A DNA stretch of 26,089 nucleotides, from NCBI GenBank assembly GCA_937891875.1, contig CALATR010000944.1, forward strand, positions 1 through 26,089, in the 5' to 3' direction. Source of the DNA: an uncultured Pseudomonadota bacterium. GTDB lineage: Bacteria; Myxococcota_A; UBA796; GCA-2862545. The notes beneath the pieces are model-generated. The model did not search any database. It was given only the letters and a program-made list of their open reading frames with translations, and was not told the origin of the DNA. The translations under genes and the position numbers were made by a program. Below are positions 1 through 8,470 of this stretch, piece by piece; the first letter of the stretch is position 1, and each line of letters opens with the position of its first letter.

Positions 1-961
1 CCTCGTAGGCGGCGTCGAGGGTGGTGTCGCCGTCGCAGCTGGGGCACAGGGCGTCGGTCAGCGCGACCGGCTCGCGGCAGTACGGACACGCCAGGACGTA
101 CTCGGGGTCGATGCCGCCGAAGAGGTAGCGCACGTCGGGAGCGGCCTTGCGCAGGGCGTGGAAGCGGTCGTACGCGATGCGGGCGGGGAGCTTGACCACG
201 GCGCCGTCGCGGAACGTGACCTGGCCGATCCTCTCGGCGGAGAGGTCGTTGCCGCGCAGATCGACGTAGACGACCCGTCCCAGCAGGCCCCCGCGATGGA
301 GCGCGTCGAGCCCGCTGTCGGTGAGGCCGGTGAAGTGCAGCGAGAGCTGGACCGGCGCGGCGCCCCAGCCGACCAGCGCCGACGCACCGGCGTCGCCGAG
401 GGGATTGCCGCCCAGCTGCAGCGAGCCGCTCGGGCGCAGGGTGCCGCCGGTCCCGCCCAGGGTGCCGTCGATCCCGCAGTGGGCGACGGAGAGGTGGGCC
501 ACGGTGAGGCGCTTGCGCAGCTGCGCGAGGCCGTCCGCGCCCAGGTTGGTGCGGTCGAGGGTCAGCTCGTCGAGGCGGGGGGCCAGGTCGAGCGCGGCCA
601 GGGTCCGTGCCCCGTCGGCTCCGAGCGGGTTCTCCGCCAGCGACAGCCTCTTCAGCGCGGTGAAGGCGTCCAGGAAGGGCAGGCCGGCCTCGGTGATCGC
701 GCAGTCGGTCAGGTCGAGGTCGGTGAGTGCCGTGGCGATCGGCGAGCGGGACAGCGCCTGCAGGCCGGCGTCGCCGATGCGGTTGCCGCGGAGGGAGAGG
801 TCGGTACAACGGGCGATGAACGCCGACAACTTCGGGTGCCCGAACACGCCGGTCGCCCCCTGGGGCCCGATGCGGAACCCGTCGAGCACGAAGCGCGAGC
901 CCCGCTGGCAGCCGAGCAGGTCCTTGGGCAGCACGCGTCGATCCTGGGCCTCGCCCGTCAT
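1..961 (-). CDS. Leucine-rich-repeat protein with C-terminal zinc ribbon (partial, runs off left edge)
   Basis: An open frame reads leftwards from ATG at 961 without a stop to the window edge (320 codons seen). An AAGGAG ribosome site lies at 967-972, five bases before the ATG. Residues about 45-240 form ribonuclease-inhibitor-type leucine-rich repeats, for example LSLRGNRIGDAGLQAL, LDLTDCAITEAGL and LSLAENPLGADGA. Near the visible end are two knuckles, CPYC (C292, C295) and CPSC (C306, C309), the spacing of a zinc ribbon. No signal peptide is visible, so it is probably a cytoplasmic protein-protein interaction scaffold. The C-terminus lies outside the window, so any further domain is unknown. 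It is divergent from the TetR gene, with about 105 bp between the start codons. Function beyond binding is not known. Confidence 0.85.
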   Translation of the reverse strand, partial: MTGEAQDRRVLPKDLLGCQRGSRFVLDGFRIGPQGATGVFGHPKLSAFIARCTDLSLRGNRIGDAGLQALSRSPIATALTDLDLTDCAITEAGLPFLDAFTALKRLSLAENPLGADGARTLAALDLAPRLDELTLDRTNLGADGLAQLRKRLTVAHLSVAHCGIDGTLGGTGGTLRPSGSLQLGGNPLGDAGASALVGWGAAPVQLSLHFTGLTDSGLDALHRGGLLGRVVYVDLRGNDLSAERIGQVTFRDGAVVKLPARIAYDRFHALRKAAPDVRYLFGGIDPEYVLACPYCREPVALTDALCPSCDGDTTLDAAYE

Positions 962-1066
962 GGTCGCTCCTTGGGTGGGCGCGGGTCCTAGCGCGTCGGG
1001 CCCGGGGGCTCTCGCACGTTGCGCCGGCCCCCCGCGCCGACGTATCGAGGGGCCTCGGAGGGCCGG

Positions 1067-1699
1067 TTGGGTCGTCGCGAAGAGAACAAGGCGCGCAAGC
1101 GGGCCGCGCTGCTGCAGACCGGTCTGGCCATGTTCCTCGACCAGGGCGTCGCCAGCGCCAGCGTCGAGCAGATCGCCGCCGGGGCCGGCATGGCGCGCGG
1201 CACGTTCTACCTGTACTTCGACGGCAAGGACGCCCTGTTCGAGGCGGTCATCGGCCAGTTCTTCGACCCGCTGATGGCCATGTTCGACGACGTCGAGGCC
1301 CAGCTGGACGCCGCCAAGACCCCCGAGGCCTGCCTGCAGGTCTACCAGATCATGGCCGCCCGCATCGTCATGCTCGGCATGACCTGGCGCGACGTCGTGC
1401 TGCTGGTCTTCCAGGAGATGCGCGGCCAGAGCGTGCCCGGCCTGCGCACCCGCGAGCGTGCCCTCATCGAGCGCATCACCTCCCTGACCCAGCTGGCGAT
1501 GGACCGCGGGCTCGTGCGCAAGGGGGACGCCCGGCTCGCATCGCTGGTCATCCTCGGCGCCATCGAGCGGCTCTACTACGAGGTCCTCGTCGGTGACCTC
1601 ACCCTCAAGGAGCCCGGCGAGCTGGCCACCGAGGCGACGGTCGTGCTGTCGCGGATCCTGGGCCTGGACCTGGAGATGCCCCGGATCCCGGTGGGCTGA
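1067..1699 (+). CDS. TetR/AcrR-family transcriptional regulator
   Basis: A 210-aa protein with the N-terminal TetR DNA-binding domain: a first helix in the KRAALLQTGLAMFLDQG segment, then the helix-turn-helix VEQIAAGAGMARGTFYLYF and KDALFEAVI. This is followed by an all-helical ligand/dimerisation domain. TTG at 1067 is preferred as start because GGAGGG lies at 1057-1062 and the family usually has few residues before helix 1. An in-frame TTG at 1019 would add 16 residues that do not look like a TetR N-terminus. It is divergent from the LRR gene, and as TetR repressors often control their divergent neighbour it may regulate that gene. I found no convincing operator in the 105-bp gap. The ligand is unknown. 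Confidence 0.92.
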   Translation: MGRREENKARKRAALLQTGLAMFLDQGVASASVEQIAAGAGMARGTFYLYFDGKDALFEAVIGQFFDPLMAMFDDVEAQLDAAKTPEACLQVYQIMAARIVMLGMTWRDVVLLVFQEMRGQSVPGLRTRERALIERITSLTQLAMDRGLVRKGDARLASLVILGAIERLYYEVLVGDLTLKEPGELATEATVVLSRILGLDLEMPRIPVG

Positions 1700-1706
1700 G
1701 GCCGGG

Positions 1707-1723
1707 CGGCGCCGGCGGCGCTG
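1707..1723 (+). terminator. GC hairpin just after the TetR gene
   Basis: A seven-base-pair stem (one G-T pair) closes on a GGC loop eight bases after the TetR stop codon. There is no T-run behind it, so it would be an atypical intrinsic terminator. GC hairpins also arise by chance in DNA this rich in G and C. Confidence 0.3.
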
Positions 1724-1788
1724 TCACATTCCGTTGCTGGTGAGCGGACCGGTCGCCGGGCACATGAGCACCCCGCTTGGAGGTGCTC

Positions 1789-3000
1789 GTGCGCGCCGTT
1801 GTCATCGCCCTCGTGCTCGCGTCCGGACTGGCCGGATCGATGCCCGCCCTCGCCCAGTCCGGCGAAGCGGTGCGGCTGAAGCAGGACCTGCAGACCCGGG
1901 TCGAGAAGACCCAGTGGAAGGCGGCCGATCGCGTGTTCCGCGACCTGGAGGCCATGGCGGCCGAGGACGGCGACGTGCTGACCGCCGCGGACTGGCGGCT
2001 GGGGGCCACGGTGGCGCGATCGGTCGGCGACATGAAGAGCGTGCAGCGGCGGCTGCAGGCGGCCTTCGACCTGGCCCCCGACGACGCGCTCCGGGAGGAG
2101 CTCCAGGGGATCGCGGCGACCTATGGCCCGGTGAAGATCGAGGTCGCAGCGGGTTTCTCCGGTGAGGTCGGCCTGAAGGCGACCCCGCCTCCGTTCGAGC
2201 CCGACAAGCGCGCCTTCATCGCCGCGGCCGCCGAGCGGCTGGAGGCGGAGCGGACCTTCGACGGGCTCGTGCCCATCGGCCGGTACGTCGTCGCTGGCAA
2301 GGAGATCGAGGTCACGACCGGGGCGATCGACACCCTGCGCGTGCGGATCGACGTGGACGGCGGTGCCACCCTGGATCGGGTGCGACCGGGTGGACCGACC
2401 GAGGCGCCGGGTCTGGAGTGGCACGTGTCCGTCGGGGCGGGGGTCGGCGCCCTGACCCAGGCGTCTCGCGGGGTGCAGCCCGAGCCCTTCGGTGGGGTCG
2501 GCGTGCGCGTCGCGGGCGGCGTGGACGTGTGGCTCGCGCCCCGGCTGGGTCTGCGCTTCGAGCTCGGCTACCTCGGGCTCGTCGGGGGCGGCGGCCAGAC
2601 GCTCGATGGCGGCGTGAGCCTGCCCGGCGACCGCGTGCACCAGGGCACGGCGTGGCTCGGCGGCACCTGGCGCGCGGGACCGCTGGACGTGGCGGTGGGT
2701 CCGTTTGCGGCGCTCGGCTCGGCGGCCGCCAGCGGGCTCGACGGGGAGGCCTGGGCCGCGCGCTGTGCGGACACCCCCCAGGACGCCACCTGCCGCGGGC
2801 TCGAGCAGGCCAGCGCCGAGGACCTCGCGCAGGTGTCGCTCCGGGGGAGGCTCCTCGGCCTCGGAGGTGCTGCGGGCGCATCCTGGGAGATCTCCGACAA
2901 AGGTCCGATCCATCCTGCCATCTCGCTGACCGGAGGCGCGCTGTCCGACGGCCGCCGCCTCCAGCCCTGGGCCCAGCTCGGCCTCACCATCCGCCTCTAG
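1789..3000 (+). CDS. Secreted protein with PEGA-like segment and C-terminal beta-barrel-like region
   Basis: A 403-aa exported protein. GTG at 1789 is chosen because GGAGG sits at 1779-1783. An in-frame TTG at 1777 overlaps that ribosome site and is unlikely. Residues 1-23 are a type I signal peptide (hydrophobic core, then PALAQ). Residues about 25-105 are helical and charged. Residues about 110-195 hold a PEGA-like beta segment (LVPIGRYVVAGKEIEV). From about 210 the protein is Gly-rich with alternating polar/apolar strands such as GVGVRVAGGVDVWL and LGLRFELGYLGLVG, as in outer-membrane beta-barrels. The last residues, LGLTIRL, lack the usual terminal aromatic. The next gene starts nine bases after the stop, so the two are probably co-transcribed. 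Exact function is not recognised. Confidence 0.85.
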   Translation: MRAVVIALVLASGLAGSMPALAQSGEAVRLKQDLQTRVEKTQWKAADRVFRDLEAMAAEDGDVLTAADWRLGATVARSVGDMKSVQRRLQAAFDLAPDDALREELQGIAATYGPVKIEVAAGFSGEVGLKATPPPFEPDKRAFIAAAAERLEAERTFDGLVPIGRYVVAGKEIEVTTGAIDTLRVRIDVDGGATLDRVRPGGPTEAPGLEWHVSVGAGVGALTQASRGVQPEPFGGVGVRVAGGVDVWLAPRLGLRFELGYLGLVGGGGQTLDGGVSLPGDRVHQGTAWLGGTWRAGPLDVAVGPFAALGSAAASGLDGEAWAARCADTPQDATCRGLEQASAEDLAQVSLRGRLLGLGGAAGASWEISDKGPIHPAISLTGGALSDGRRLQPWAQLGLTIRL

Positions 3001-3009
3001 GAGCCTGCG

Positions 3010-4971
3010 ATGAAGCGCCTCATCTGGACGGTCCTGCTCGCCGCCTGCACCTCCGCGTGGTCGGTCGATGATCTGGACGGGGACGGGATCACCGTCCTCG
3101 AGGGGGACTGCGACGACCTGGCCGCGGACGTCTCGCCCGCCGCGGTGGAGGTCTGCGACGGGGTCGACAACGACTGCGACGGCATCGTGGACGGCGCCGA
3201 CGCCGACGGTGCCGCCACCTGGTATGCCGACGAGGATGCCGACGGCTTCGGCAACCCCGAGCGGAGCCTCGTGACCTGCGAGGCGCCCGCCGGGTTCGTG
3301 CAGGATGCCGGCGACTGCGACGACGCCTCGGACGCCGTGTCCCCCGGCCGGGACGAGATCTGCGACGATCGCGACAACGACTGCAACGGCACGGTGGACG
3401 ACGACCCGATCGACGGCACGACCTGGTACGAGGATCGCGACGAGGACGGCTTCGGCGCTCCAGGTCGGCCGGTCGCGGCGTGTGACCAGCCGCCCTTCAC
3501 GACCGCGGTCGAAGACGCCACCGACTGCGACGACGACGAGCCCGACGCCTACCCCGGCAGCACGGTGACCGAGGTGCCTGGCGACGGCATCGATCAGGAC
3601 TGCGACGGCCTCGATCGCTGCACCGACTTCACCTGCGACGGCCTGCCCGATCTGGTCATCGGCACCTACCGCGAGGACGGAGACACCGAGACCGAGGTGC
3701 GGGTCTTTCCGGGCAGCGGCGACCGGACCTTCGCCACCATCGCCAAGGAGCGCCTGCCCTCGGACACGGTGCTCGACCTCGCGGGTCACGACTTCGACGA
3801 AGACGGGTACGTCGACCTGATCTGGGCGTCCGGGGACACCAGCGGAGAAGGTGCGGTGAGCCTGGCCTTTGGCGGACCGGATGGACTCTCGGCAGCCCGT
3901 CGGCTGTCGCTGGTCGCCCACCGCCCCCAGAAGCTGGCGGTCGTGGACCTGGACCTGGACGGCGACCTCGACCTCGTGGTCGCGAGCTCGCGCATGGGGG
4001 CCGGTGGCCTGCGCACGACGACCTCCTACGTCTACGTCAACGACGGGGCCGGCGCCTTCACCCCGACCGGGCTGCCCACCGTCGGCGCGACCGACGTCAA
4101 GGTCGCCGATCTCGACCAGGACGGCTGGATCGACCTCGTCTTCTGCAACGAGCGGGGCGACGTGCCCGGCCAGCCCTTCCTCGCCACGTCGACCATCTAC
4201 TGGTCGGGCACCGGCGGCGCCGACTTCAAGCCCTCCCGCTTCACCGCCCTGCCGACGGCGAGCTGCTCGGGCATCGACCTCGGGGACGCCGACGGCGACG
4301 GGCTCATGGACATCTACCTGGCGACGGCGCGCGACGCGGACGGCTCCCAGGCGAGCCGGAGCCGCATCGTGCTGAACGACGACGCGCGCTTCAGCGCCCC
4401 GGACGTCCTGCTGCTGCCGATCTCGGCGGCGTCCTCGGTCGACACCGGCGACCTCGACGGCGACGGCCGGGACGACGCAGTCTTCGGCTACGACGGCCGG
4501 GTCACGGAGGACTGGCTCGGCGACGCCTCGGTGTTCCTGACCGACTCCGAGACCGCCCTCACCGAGCCCTTCGCCCTGCTGCCGGGCGAGGATCCGCGCC
4601 ACCCGAGCTTCGGCGACTACGACGGCGACGGCGCGCTGGACGTGCTGGTCCCCTCCTTCGGCGACTTCTACGGCTCGAACCAGACCACCCCGACCCGCAC
4701 CTGGCGCAACGACCTCGCCGGCAGCGGGGCGCTCGTGCCCGGGCCGACCCTGCCGACCACGGGGTCGTGGCAGGTGGGCGTGCTGGATGCCGATGGCGAC
4801 GGGGTCTCGGACCTGGTCACGGTCAATCCCGGAGAGGGGGACGCGAAGGGTCCGCAGGTCTCGATCTGGTACGGACGAGAGGGGGCGTTCGACGAAGCGG
4901 ATCGCTGGACGGTCCGCATGGGTCGGGTGCGTACCCTGCCCGTGATGCTGGGTCAGTGGCCGGCGGAGTGA
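3010..4971 (+). CDS. MopE-type metal-binding / VCBS (FG-GAP) repeat lipoprotein
   Basis: A 653-aa lipoprotein with lipobox LLAAC (C13). Its GGAG ribosome site overlaps the preceding stop codon. Residues about 20-204 carry MopE-like putative metal-binding motifs: GVDNDCDGIVDG, DDRDNDCNGTVDDD and DGIDQDCDGLD, each in a frame of conserved Cys and Asp. Residues about 205-640 contain at least six FG-GAP/VCBS calcium loops, including DLDLDGDLDLVV, DLDQDGWIDLVF, DADGDGLMDIYL, DLDGDGRDDAVF, DYDGDGALDVLV and DADGDGVSDLVT, which predict a beta-propeller. This architecture is common in Myxococcota surface lipoproteins. Family knowledge suggests calcium binding in the propeller and possible copper or other metal binding in the N-terminal repeats. 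The substrate is unknown. Its 3' end overlaps the converging STAND regulator gene by 19 bp. Confidence 0.93.
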   Translation: MKRLIWTVLLAACTSAWSVDDLDGDGITVLEGDCDDLAADVSPAAVEVCDGVDNDCDGIVDGADADGAATWYADEDADGFGNPERSLVTCEAPAGFVQDAGDCDDASDAVSPGRDEICDDRDNDCNGTVDDDPIDGTTWYEDRDEDGFGAPGRPVAACDQPPFTTAVEDATDCDDDEPDAYPGSTVTEVPGDGIDQDCDGLDRCTDFTCDGLPDLVIGTYREDGDTETEVRVFPGSGDRTFATIAKERLPSDTVLDLAGHDFDEDGYVDLIWASGDTSGEGAVSLAFGGPDGLSAARRLSLVAHRPQKLAVVDLDLDGDLDLVVASSRMGAGGLRTTTSYVYVNDGAGAFTPTGLPTVGATDVKVADLDQDGWIDLVFCNERGDVPGQPFLATSTIYWSGTGGADFKPSRFTALPTASCSGIDLGDADGDGLMDIYLATARDADGSQASRSRIVLNDDARFSAPDVLLLPISAASSVDTGDLDGDGRDDAVFGYDGRVTEDWLGDASVFLTDSETALTEPFALLPGEDPRHPSFGDYDGDGALDVLVPSFGDFYGSNQTTPTRTWRNDLAGSGALVPGPTLPTTGSWQVGVLDADGDGVSDLVTVNPGEGDAKGPQVSIWYGREGAFDEADRWTVRMGRVRTLPVMLGQWPAE

Positions 4972-7448
4972 GCGTGGGCCTGGAACCGGCGGGCGATCAT
5001 GCGCACGTGGGGGGTCTCGTCGGCGAGCACGTCGCCCTCCTCGGGTAGCGGACTGCCGTCGACGACGGCCCGCACCAGCTCGATGAGCCAGCGCAGGACG
5101 TCCTGACCGGTCGGCGCGAGCTCGGCCTGGGCGGCTGCCTCGTCGAGGCGGTCCCGGGCCTGCTCGACGTGGCCGGCACGGGCGTGGGCGAGGGCGGCGA
5201 GGGTGGCGTACATGCCGCGGTGCCAGGGGCGACCGACCGTGCGGGACGCCTCGTCGGCGTGGGCGGCGGCGTCCTCGGGTCGACCTGCGCTCAGGTCGAC
5301 CCAGGCGAGGTTCCCGAGCACGATGGCCGTGACGTACGGCTGGTCGAGCTGGCGCATGAGGCGCAGGGCCCGATCCAGCTGTTGTCGGGCTTCCTCCGGG
5401 TCTTCATCGAGGAGCATGTGGCCCAGGTTGGCGCGCATGCTGCCCTCCATGCGCCGCTCGCCGCCCTCCTGTGCGAGGCGGGCGCCCCGGCGCAGGATGC
5501 GGGTCGCCTCCTCGGTCCGGCCGGTCTCCAGCAGGATCCGCGCGATGTCGTTGTGGCTGCCCGCGTTGAGCAGGACGTTGCGGGTCTCCGCCAGCTGGAC
5601 CGCCTCGCGGAGCAGGGCCAGCGCCTCCTCGCTGCGGCTCGGATCGCTCCCGTGCAGGGTGAGGGCGAGCTGGCCGAGGGCGAGGGCGCGATCGGCGATC
5701 GCCGTGCCGCTGTGATCTCCCTCCAGCGCCGCGATGGCCTCGCGAAGCACAGCCTCTGACGCCTCGAACTCCCGGAACATCCGCGCCACGCGGCCATGGT
5801 TGGTGCGGATGATGACGCCGACGCGCGCCTCCAGCCGATCGACCTGGGCCAGGGCGTCCCGGGACAGGGTCAGCGCGCTGGGATCCCGGTCCACCCTCGC
5901 CAGCGAGAAGGCCCGGCGCACCTGTATGACGAGGCGGTCTTCCAGCGGGACCCGCTCGCCGAGATCCAGGCAGGACTGCTCCAGGTGGCGGCGCAGGGAG
6001 AGCGGCGCGCACGCCTCGACGGTGGGGTTGACGGTGCGGGCGACAGCGCCCGCGACCTCGCCCCGGCCAGCCTCGACCGCTCGGTCGAACACGGCCAGGG
6101 CGTCGGGCAGGAGCCGCAGGCAGGTGTCGACCGCCCGCCGGGGGTGCATGCCCAGGAAGTCGTCGTTCATCGCCTGAAGTCGGGCGATGATCCAGGCCTC
6201 GTGCGCCCGCACCACGTCCTCGGACGGGGCTCGGGCCTCTCGCACGACCGCGCGGATGGTGGTCAGCATGCGCAGCCAGCCGCCGTCCGCGCGCTGGATG
6301 AGGCTCGCGTCGACCAGCTCGGCCAGGACCGCGGTAGCGTCGGGGCCAACCACCTGCGCGACGTCCTCGGCGGTGTACCAGCCACGGAAGACGGTCAGCG
6401 CGTGGGCGAGGTCGCGCACGGTCGGGCCCAGGGTGTCGAGGTGGTGCAGGATCGACGTTCGAAGGTGACTTCCGGCTCCGATCGGGCTCTGATCGGCCCG
6501 CAGGCGCGCCAGCTGCTGGGCCGGGCTGGCGACCAGGCTGCGCGACGCGGCGAGGGCCACCGCCAGGGGCAGTCCGTCCAGTGCGTCCACCAGCGCGTCG
6601 ATCGAAGGATCTTCGGCGTCAGAGGCTCCGATCCGGCGAGCGTGGTGCCGGAACACCTCCCGTGCCTGCTCCGGGGTGAAGGCGGGCACGGGCACGACGA
6701 CCTCGGCGCCGAGATCCAGGCGCGTGCGCGAGGTGACCAGCAGGGTCGCGCCACCGGCGCCGTCGAGGGCGTCGTCGAGCAGGTCGGCAAGGGGGTCGAT
6801 CACCCGCTCCGCCTCGTCGAGCACGAGCACGACGTCGCGGGTTCGCAGCGCGTTGCGGATGGCGGGCGTCGCCACGCCCACGCTCAGTGCGGCGGCGACC
6901 CGGGTGAGGAGCGCGTCCGGGGTGTCGACGTCGGCCAGGGCCACCCGCAGCACCGGGCGGTCCAGCTCGCCGATGACCACCTCGGCGAGGGTGGACTTGC
7001 CGATCCCCCCCGGTCCCCACAGGGTGACGAGGCGGTGGGCGGCGAGGGCATCGGCGACCCTGCGCTCCAGGTCCGGACGGTCGAGGGTCTCGCCGCGGGC
7101 GCCGAGGCGGGCGACTGCGCGGGGGGGGCTGGGACGCGGCGGGGCGAAGCGGTAGCCGACGCCGTAGTCGGCGAGGATGAGCTCGGGTTCGGAAGGATCG
7201 ACCTCGATCTTGCGGCGCAGGCGGCGCACGGTGGTGTCCAGGGTGCGGCTCACCACGCCGGGCGCGTAGTCCCACACCTCGACCAGCAGCTCCTCTCGGG
7301 AGACGGCCCGTCCGGGGCGGGCGGCCAGGTAGGCGAGCAGCCGCGCCTCGCGGGCGGTCAGGCGCTCCCGCGAGCGTCCGCGCACCACCTCCAGCCGCGC
7401 GAGGTCGGCGTGTCCGTCCCCCAGCGGGATCGTCGTCTGCTCGGCCAC
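4953..7448 (-). CDS. Winged-helix / STAND ATPase / TPR transcriptional regulator
   Basis: An 831-aa regulator starting at GTG 7448 with AAGGAG at 7454-7459. Residues about 25-101 are an OmpR/PhoB-type winged helix (LTAREARLLAYLA, SREELLVEVW, LDTTVRRLRRKIE, GVGYRF). Residues about 120-400 are a STAND/NB-ARC-like ATPase: Walker A GPGGIGKST (145-153), Walker B VVLVLDE (206-212), sensor LLVTSRTR (236-243) and GLPLA (292-296). The C-terminal half is helical with tetratricopeptide-like repeats. There is no receiver or BTAD domain, so it resembles AfsR/MalT-like signal-integrating regulators without the SARP part. Family knowledge says such proteins oligomerise on ATP and effector binding. It lies 60 bp downstream of three YD-repeat lipoprotein genes on the same strand and may regulate them; that is inference. 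Confidence 0.93.
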   Translation of the reverse strand: MAEQTTIPLGDGHADLARLEVVRGRSRERLTAREARLLAYLAARPGRAVSREELLVEVWDYAPGVVSRTLDTTVRRLRRKIEVDPSEPELILADYGVGYRFAPPRPSPPRAVARLGARGETLDRPDLERRVADALAAHRLVTLWGPGGIGKSTLAEVVIGELDRPVLRVALADVDTPDALLTRVAAALSVGVATPAIRNALRTRDVVLVLDEAERVIDPLADLLDDALDGAGGATLLVTSRTRLDLGAEVVVPVPAFTPEQAREVFRHHARRIGASDAEDPSIDALVDALDGLPLAVALAASRSLVASPAQQLARLRADQSPIGAGSHLRTSILHHLDTLGPTVRDLAHALTVFRGWYTAEDVAQVVGPDATAVLAELVDASLIQRADGGWLRMLTTIRAVVREARAPSEDVVRAHEAWIIARLQAMNDDFLGMHPRRAVDTCLRLLPDALAVFDRAVEAGRGEVAGAVARTVNPTVEACAPLSLRRHLEQSCLDLGERVPLEDRLVIQVRRAFSLARVDRDPSALTLSRDALAQVDRLEARVGVIIRTNHGRVARMFREFEASEAVLREAIAALEGDHSGTAIADRALALGQLALTLHGSDPSRSEEALALLREAVQLAETRNVLLNAGSHNDIARILLETGRTEEATRILRRGARLAQEGGERRMEGSMRANLGHMLLDEDPEEARQQLDRALRLMRQLDQPYVTAIVLGNLAWVDLSAGRPEDAAAHADEASRTVGRPWHRGMYATLAALAHARAGHVEQARDRLDEAAAQAELAPTGQDVLRWLIELVRAVVDGSPLPEEGDVLADETPHVRMIARRFQAHAHSAGH

Positions 7449-7508
7449 CCGGGCTCCTTCGAGGGCCCCTCGTAAAGGGCCGGGCGCGGGCGATGCAAGC
7501 AGGGGGCG

Positions 7509-8408
7509 TCAGTCGGGACAGGACCAGGTGTAGGTCGCGACCATGTGCGAGCCGTCGGTGTCGGACTCGGTCGTCACCGTGAGGGGACGTCGGTCGGCGC
7601 GCTCGACGGTGCGGCGAAAGTCCACGCCCTCCTCGCTGGCCAGGCGACGCTCGAACAGCACCTCGTCGCCGTTCTCGTCGTACTCGCGGTGGTCGTGGAC
7701 CCAGGGCTCTGCGTCGAGCCGGTCGGCGTCGTAGATGCGCAGATCGAGCAGCCGACCCTCCTCGTCCCGATTGTAGAGCGACACATCCTCCGATCGGGGC
7801 TCTCGGTCTCCGGGCGCCTTGTCGAGCCACGTGCGCGCGGTGCTCCGGACCACGTTGCCGTCCTCGTCGAGCTCCATGTCCCGGTGCTGCAGGTAGTAGC
7901 GCTGGGGTTCGTGAGTCAGGTTCCAGTAGCCGACGAAGCGCTCCTGGGCGTCGTAGCGGTTGGTCTGCTCCTGGTACAGCCGACCGACCCGAGAGATGGT
8001 CCAGTGTCGGATCTCACAGGAAGAATCTGACGTCTCGGCAACGTATGTCTCCTGGGTCCCGTCCGGTGCGGTCGTGGTGCGGCCGGTGCGGGTGCCCAGG
8101 GCGTTGTAGGCGTAGGTGCTCTCGAATCCGTCCTCGGACCTCGCGACCAGCAGCAGGTTGGCGTCGTAGGTGTTGGTGACGTCGTGGAAGACGCCCTCCT
8201 CGTTGGTGCGCACGTCGGTGAGCAGCTGCCCCTGGTCGTCGTAGGCGAGCTCCACGGTCCAGGCGCCGACGTAGTTGTTCTCCACCGCAATGGTGGCCGA
8301 ACACCCGGCGTAGGGCGTGAGGGCGTCGAGATCGAGGTCGGAGCACTCCAGCAGCGGGGACGAGCCACCGCAGCTGGCGAGCAGCAGGATCGGGAGGGTC
8401 AGGCGCAT
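7509..8408 (-). CDS. YD-repeat-like mini lipoprotein (paralogue 1 of 3)
   Basis: A 299-aa lipoprotein with lipobox LLLASC (C13). After the cysteine comes a family signature, LLECSDLDLDALTPYAGC, with paired cysteines. The body is made of short beta-hairpin units like the YD/RHS repeat: YDDQGQLLTDV, YDANLLLVARSEDG, YNALGTRTGRTTTAPDG, DEDGNVVRSTARTW and YDENGDEVLFERR. The C-terminus ends in YTWSCPD, again shared with the neighbours. Full RHS proteins are over 1000 residues and build a cocoon around a toxin. This one is far too short and lacks the RHS core/DPxG cleavage motif, so a binding or structural role on the envelope is more likely. It follows paralogue 2 by 62 bp on the same strand. Confidence 0.9.
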   Translation of the reverse strand: MRLTLPILLLASCGGSSPLLECSDLDLDALTPYAGCSATIAVENNYVGAWTVELAYDDQGQLLTDVRTNEEGVFHDVTNTYDANLLLVARSEDGFESTYAYNALGTRTGRTTTAPDGTQETYVAETSDSSCEIRHWTISRVGRLYQEQTNRYDAQERFVGYWNLTHEPQRYYLQHRDMELDEDGNVVRSTARTWLDKAPGDREPRSEDVSLYNRDEEGRLLDLRIYDADRLDAEPWVHDHREYDENGDEVLFERRLASEEGVDFRRTVERADRRPLTVTTESDTDGSHMVATYTWSCPD

Positions 8409-8421
8409 GGTGGGTCCCCGG

Positions 8422-8440
8422 GCAGCGTGTCGAGCGCTGC
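8422..8440 (-). other. Intercistronic hairpin between YD paralogues 1 and 2
   Basis: GCAGCG (8422-8427) and CGCTGC (8435-8440) form a perfect six-base inverted repeat with a seven-base loop in the 62-bp gap. It could be a processing site or partial terminator that sets the ratio of the two paralogues. There is no T-run. Chance occurrence is possible in this GC-rich DNA. Confidence 0.25.
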
Positions 8441-8470
8441 AACGGGTGACCGGGCGGTTCCCCTCACCGA

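Noticed and set aside
997..1004. CGGGCCCG palindrome between the LRR and TetR genes as a TetR operator
   Set aside because: Eight bases of pure GC are expected by chance here and shorter than a typical TetR operator.
1576..4602. 1008-codon minus-strand open frame
   Set aside because: It lies opposite two well-supported genes. It is a low-complexity, His/Arg/Gly/Val-rich shadow with no domain, typical of antisense frames in GC-rich DNA.
5796..7475. 559-codon plus-strand open frame
   Set aside because: Antisense to the STAND regulator, whose motifs are clear. The plus translation is repetitive and has no family features.
7464..7481. Hairpin upstream of the STAND regulator (GGCCC/GGGCC)
   Set aside because: Only five base pairs with an eight-base loop, common by chance in this DNA. 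No conserved riboswitch features.
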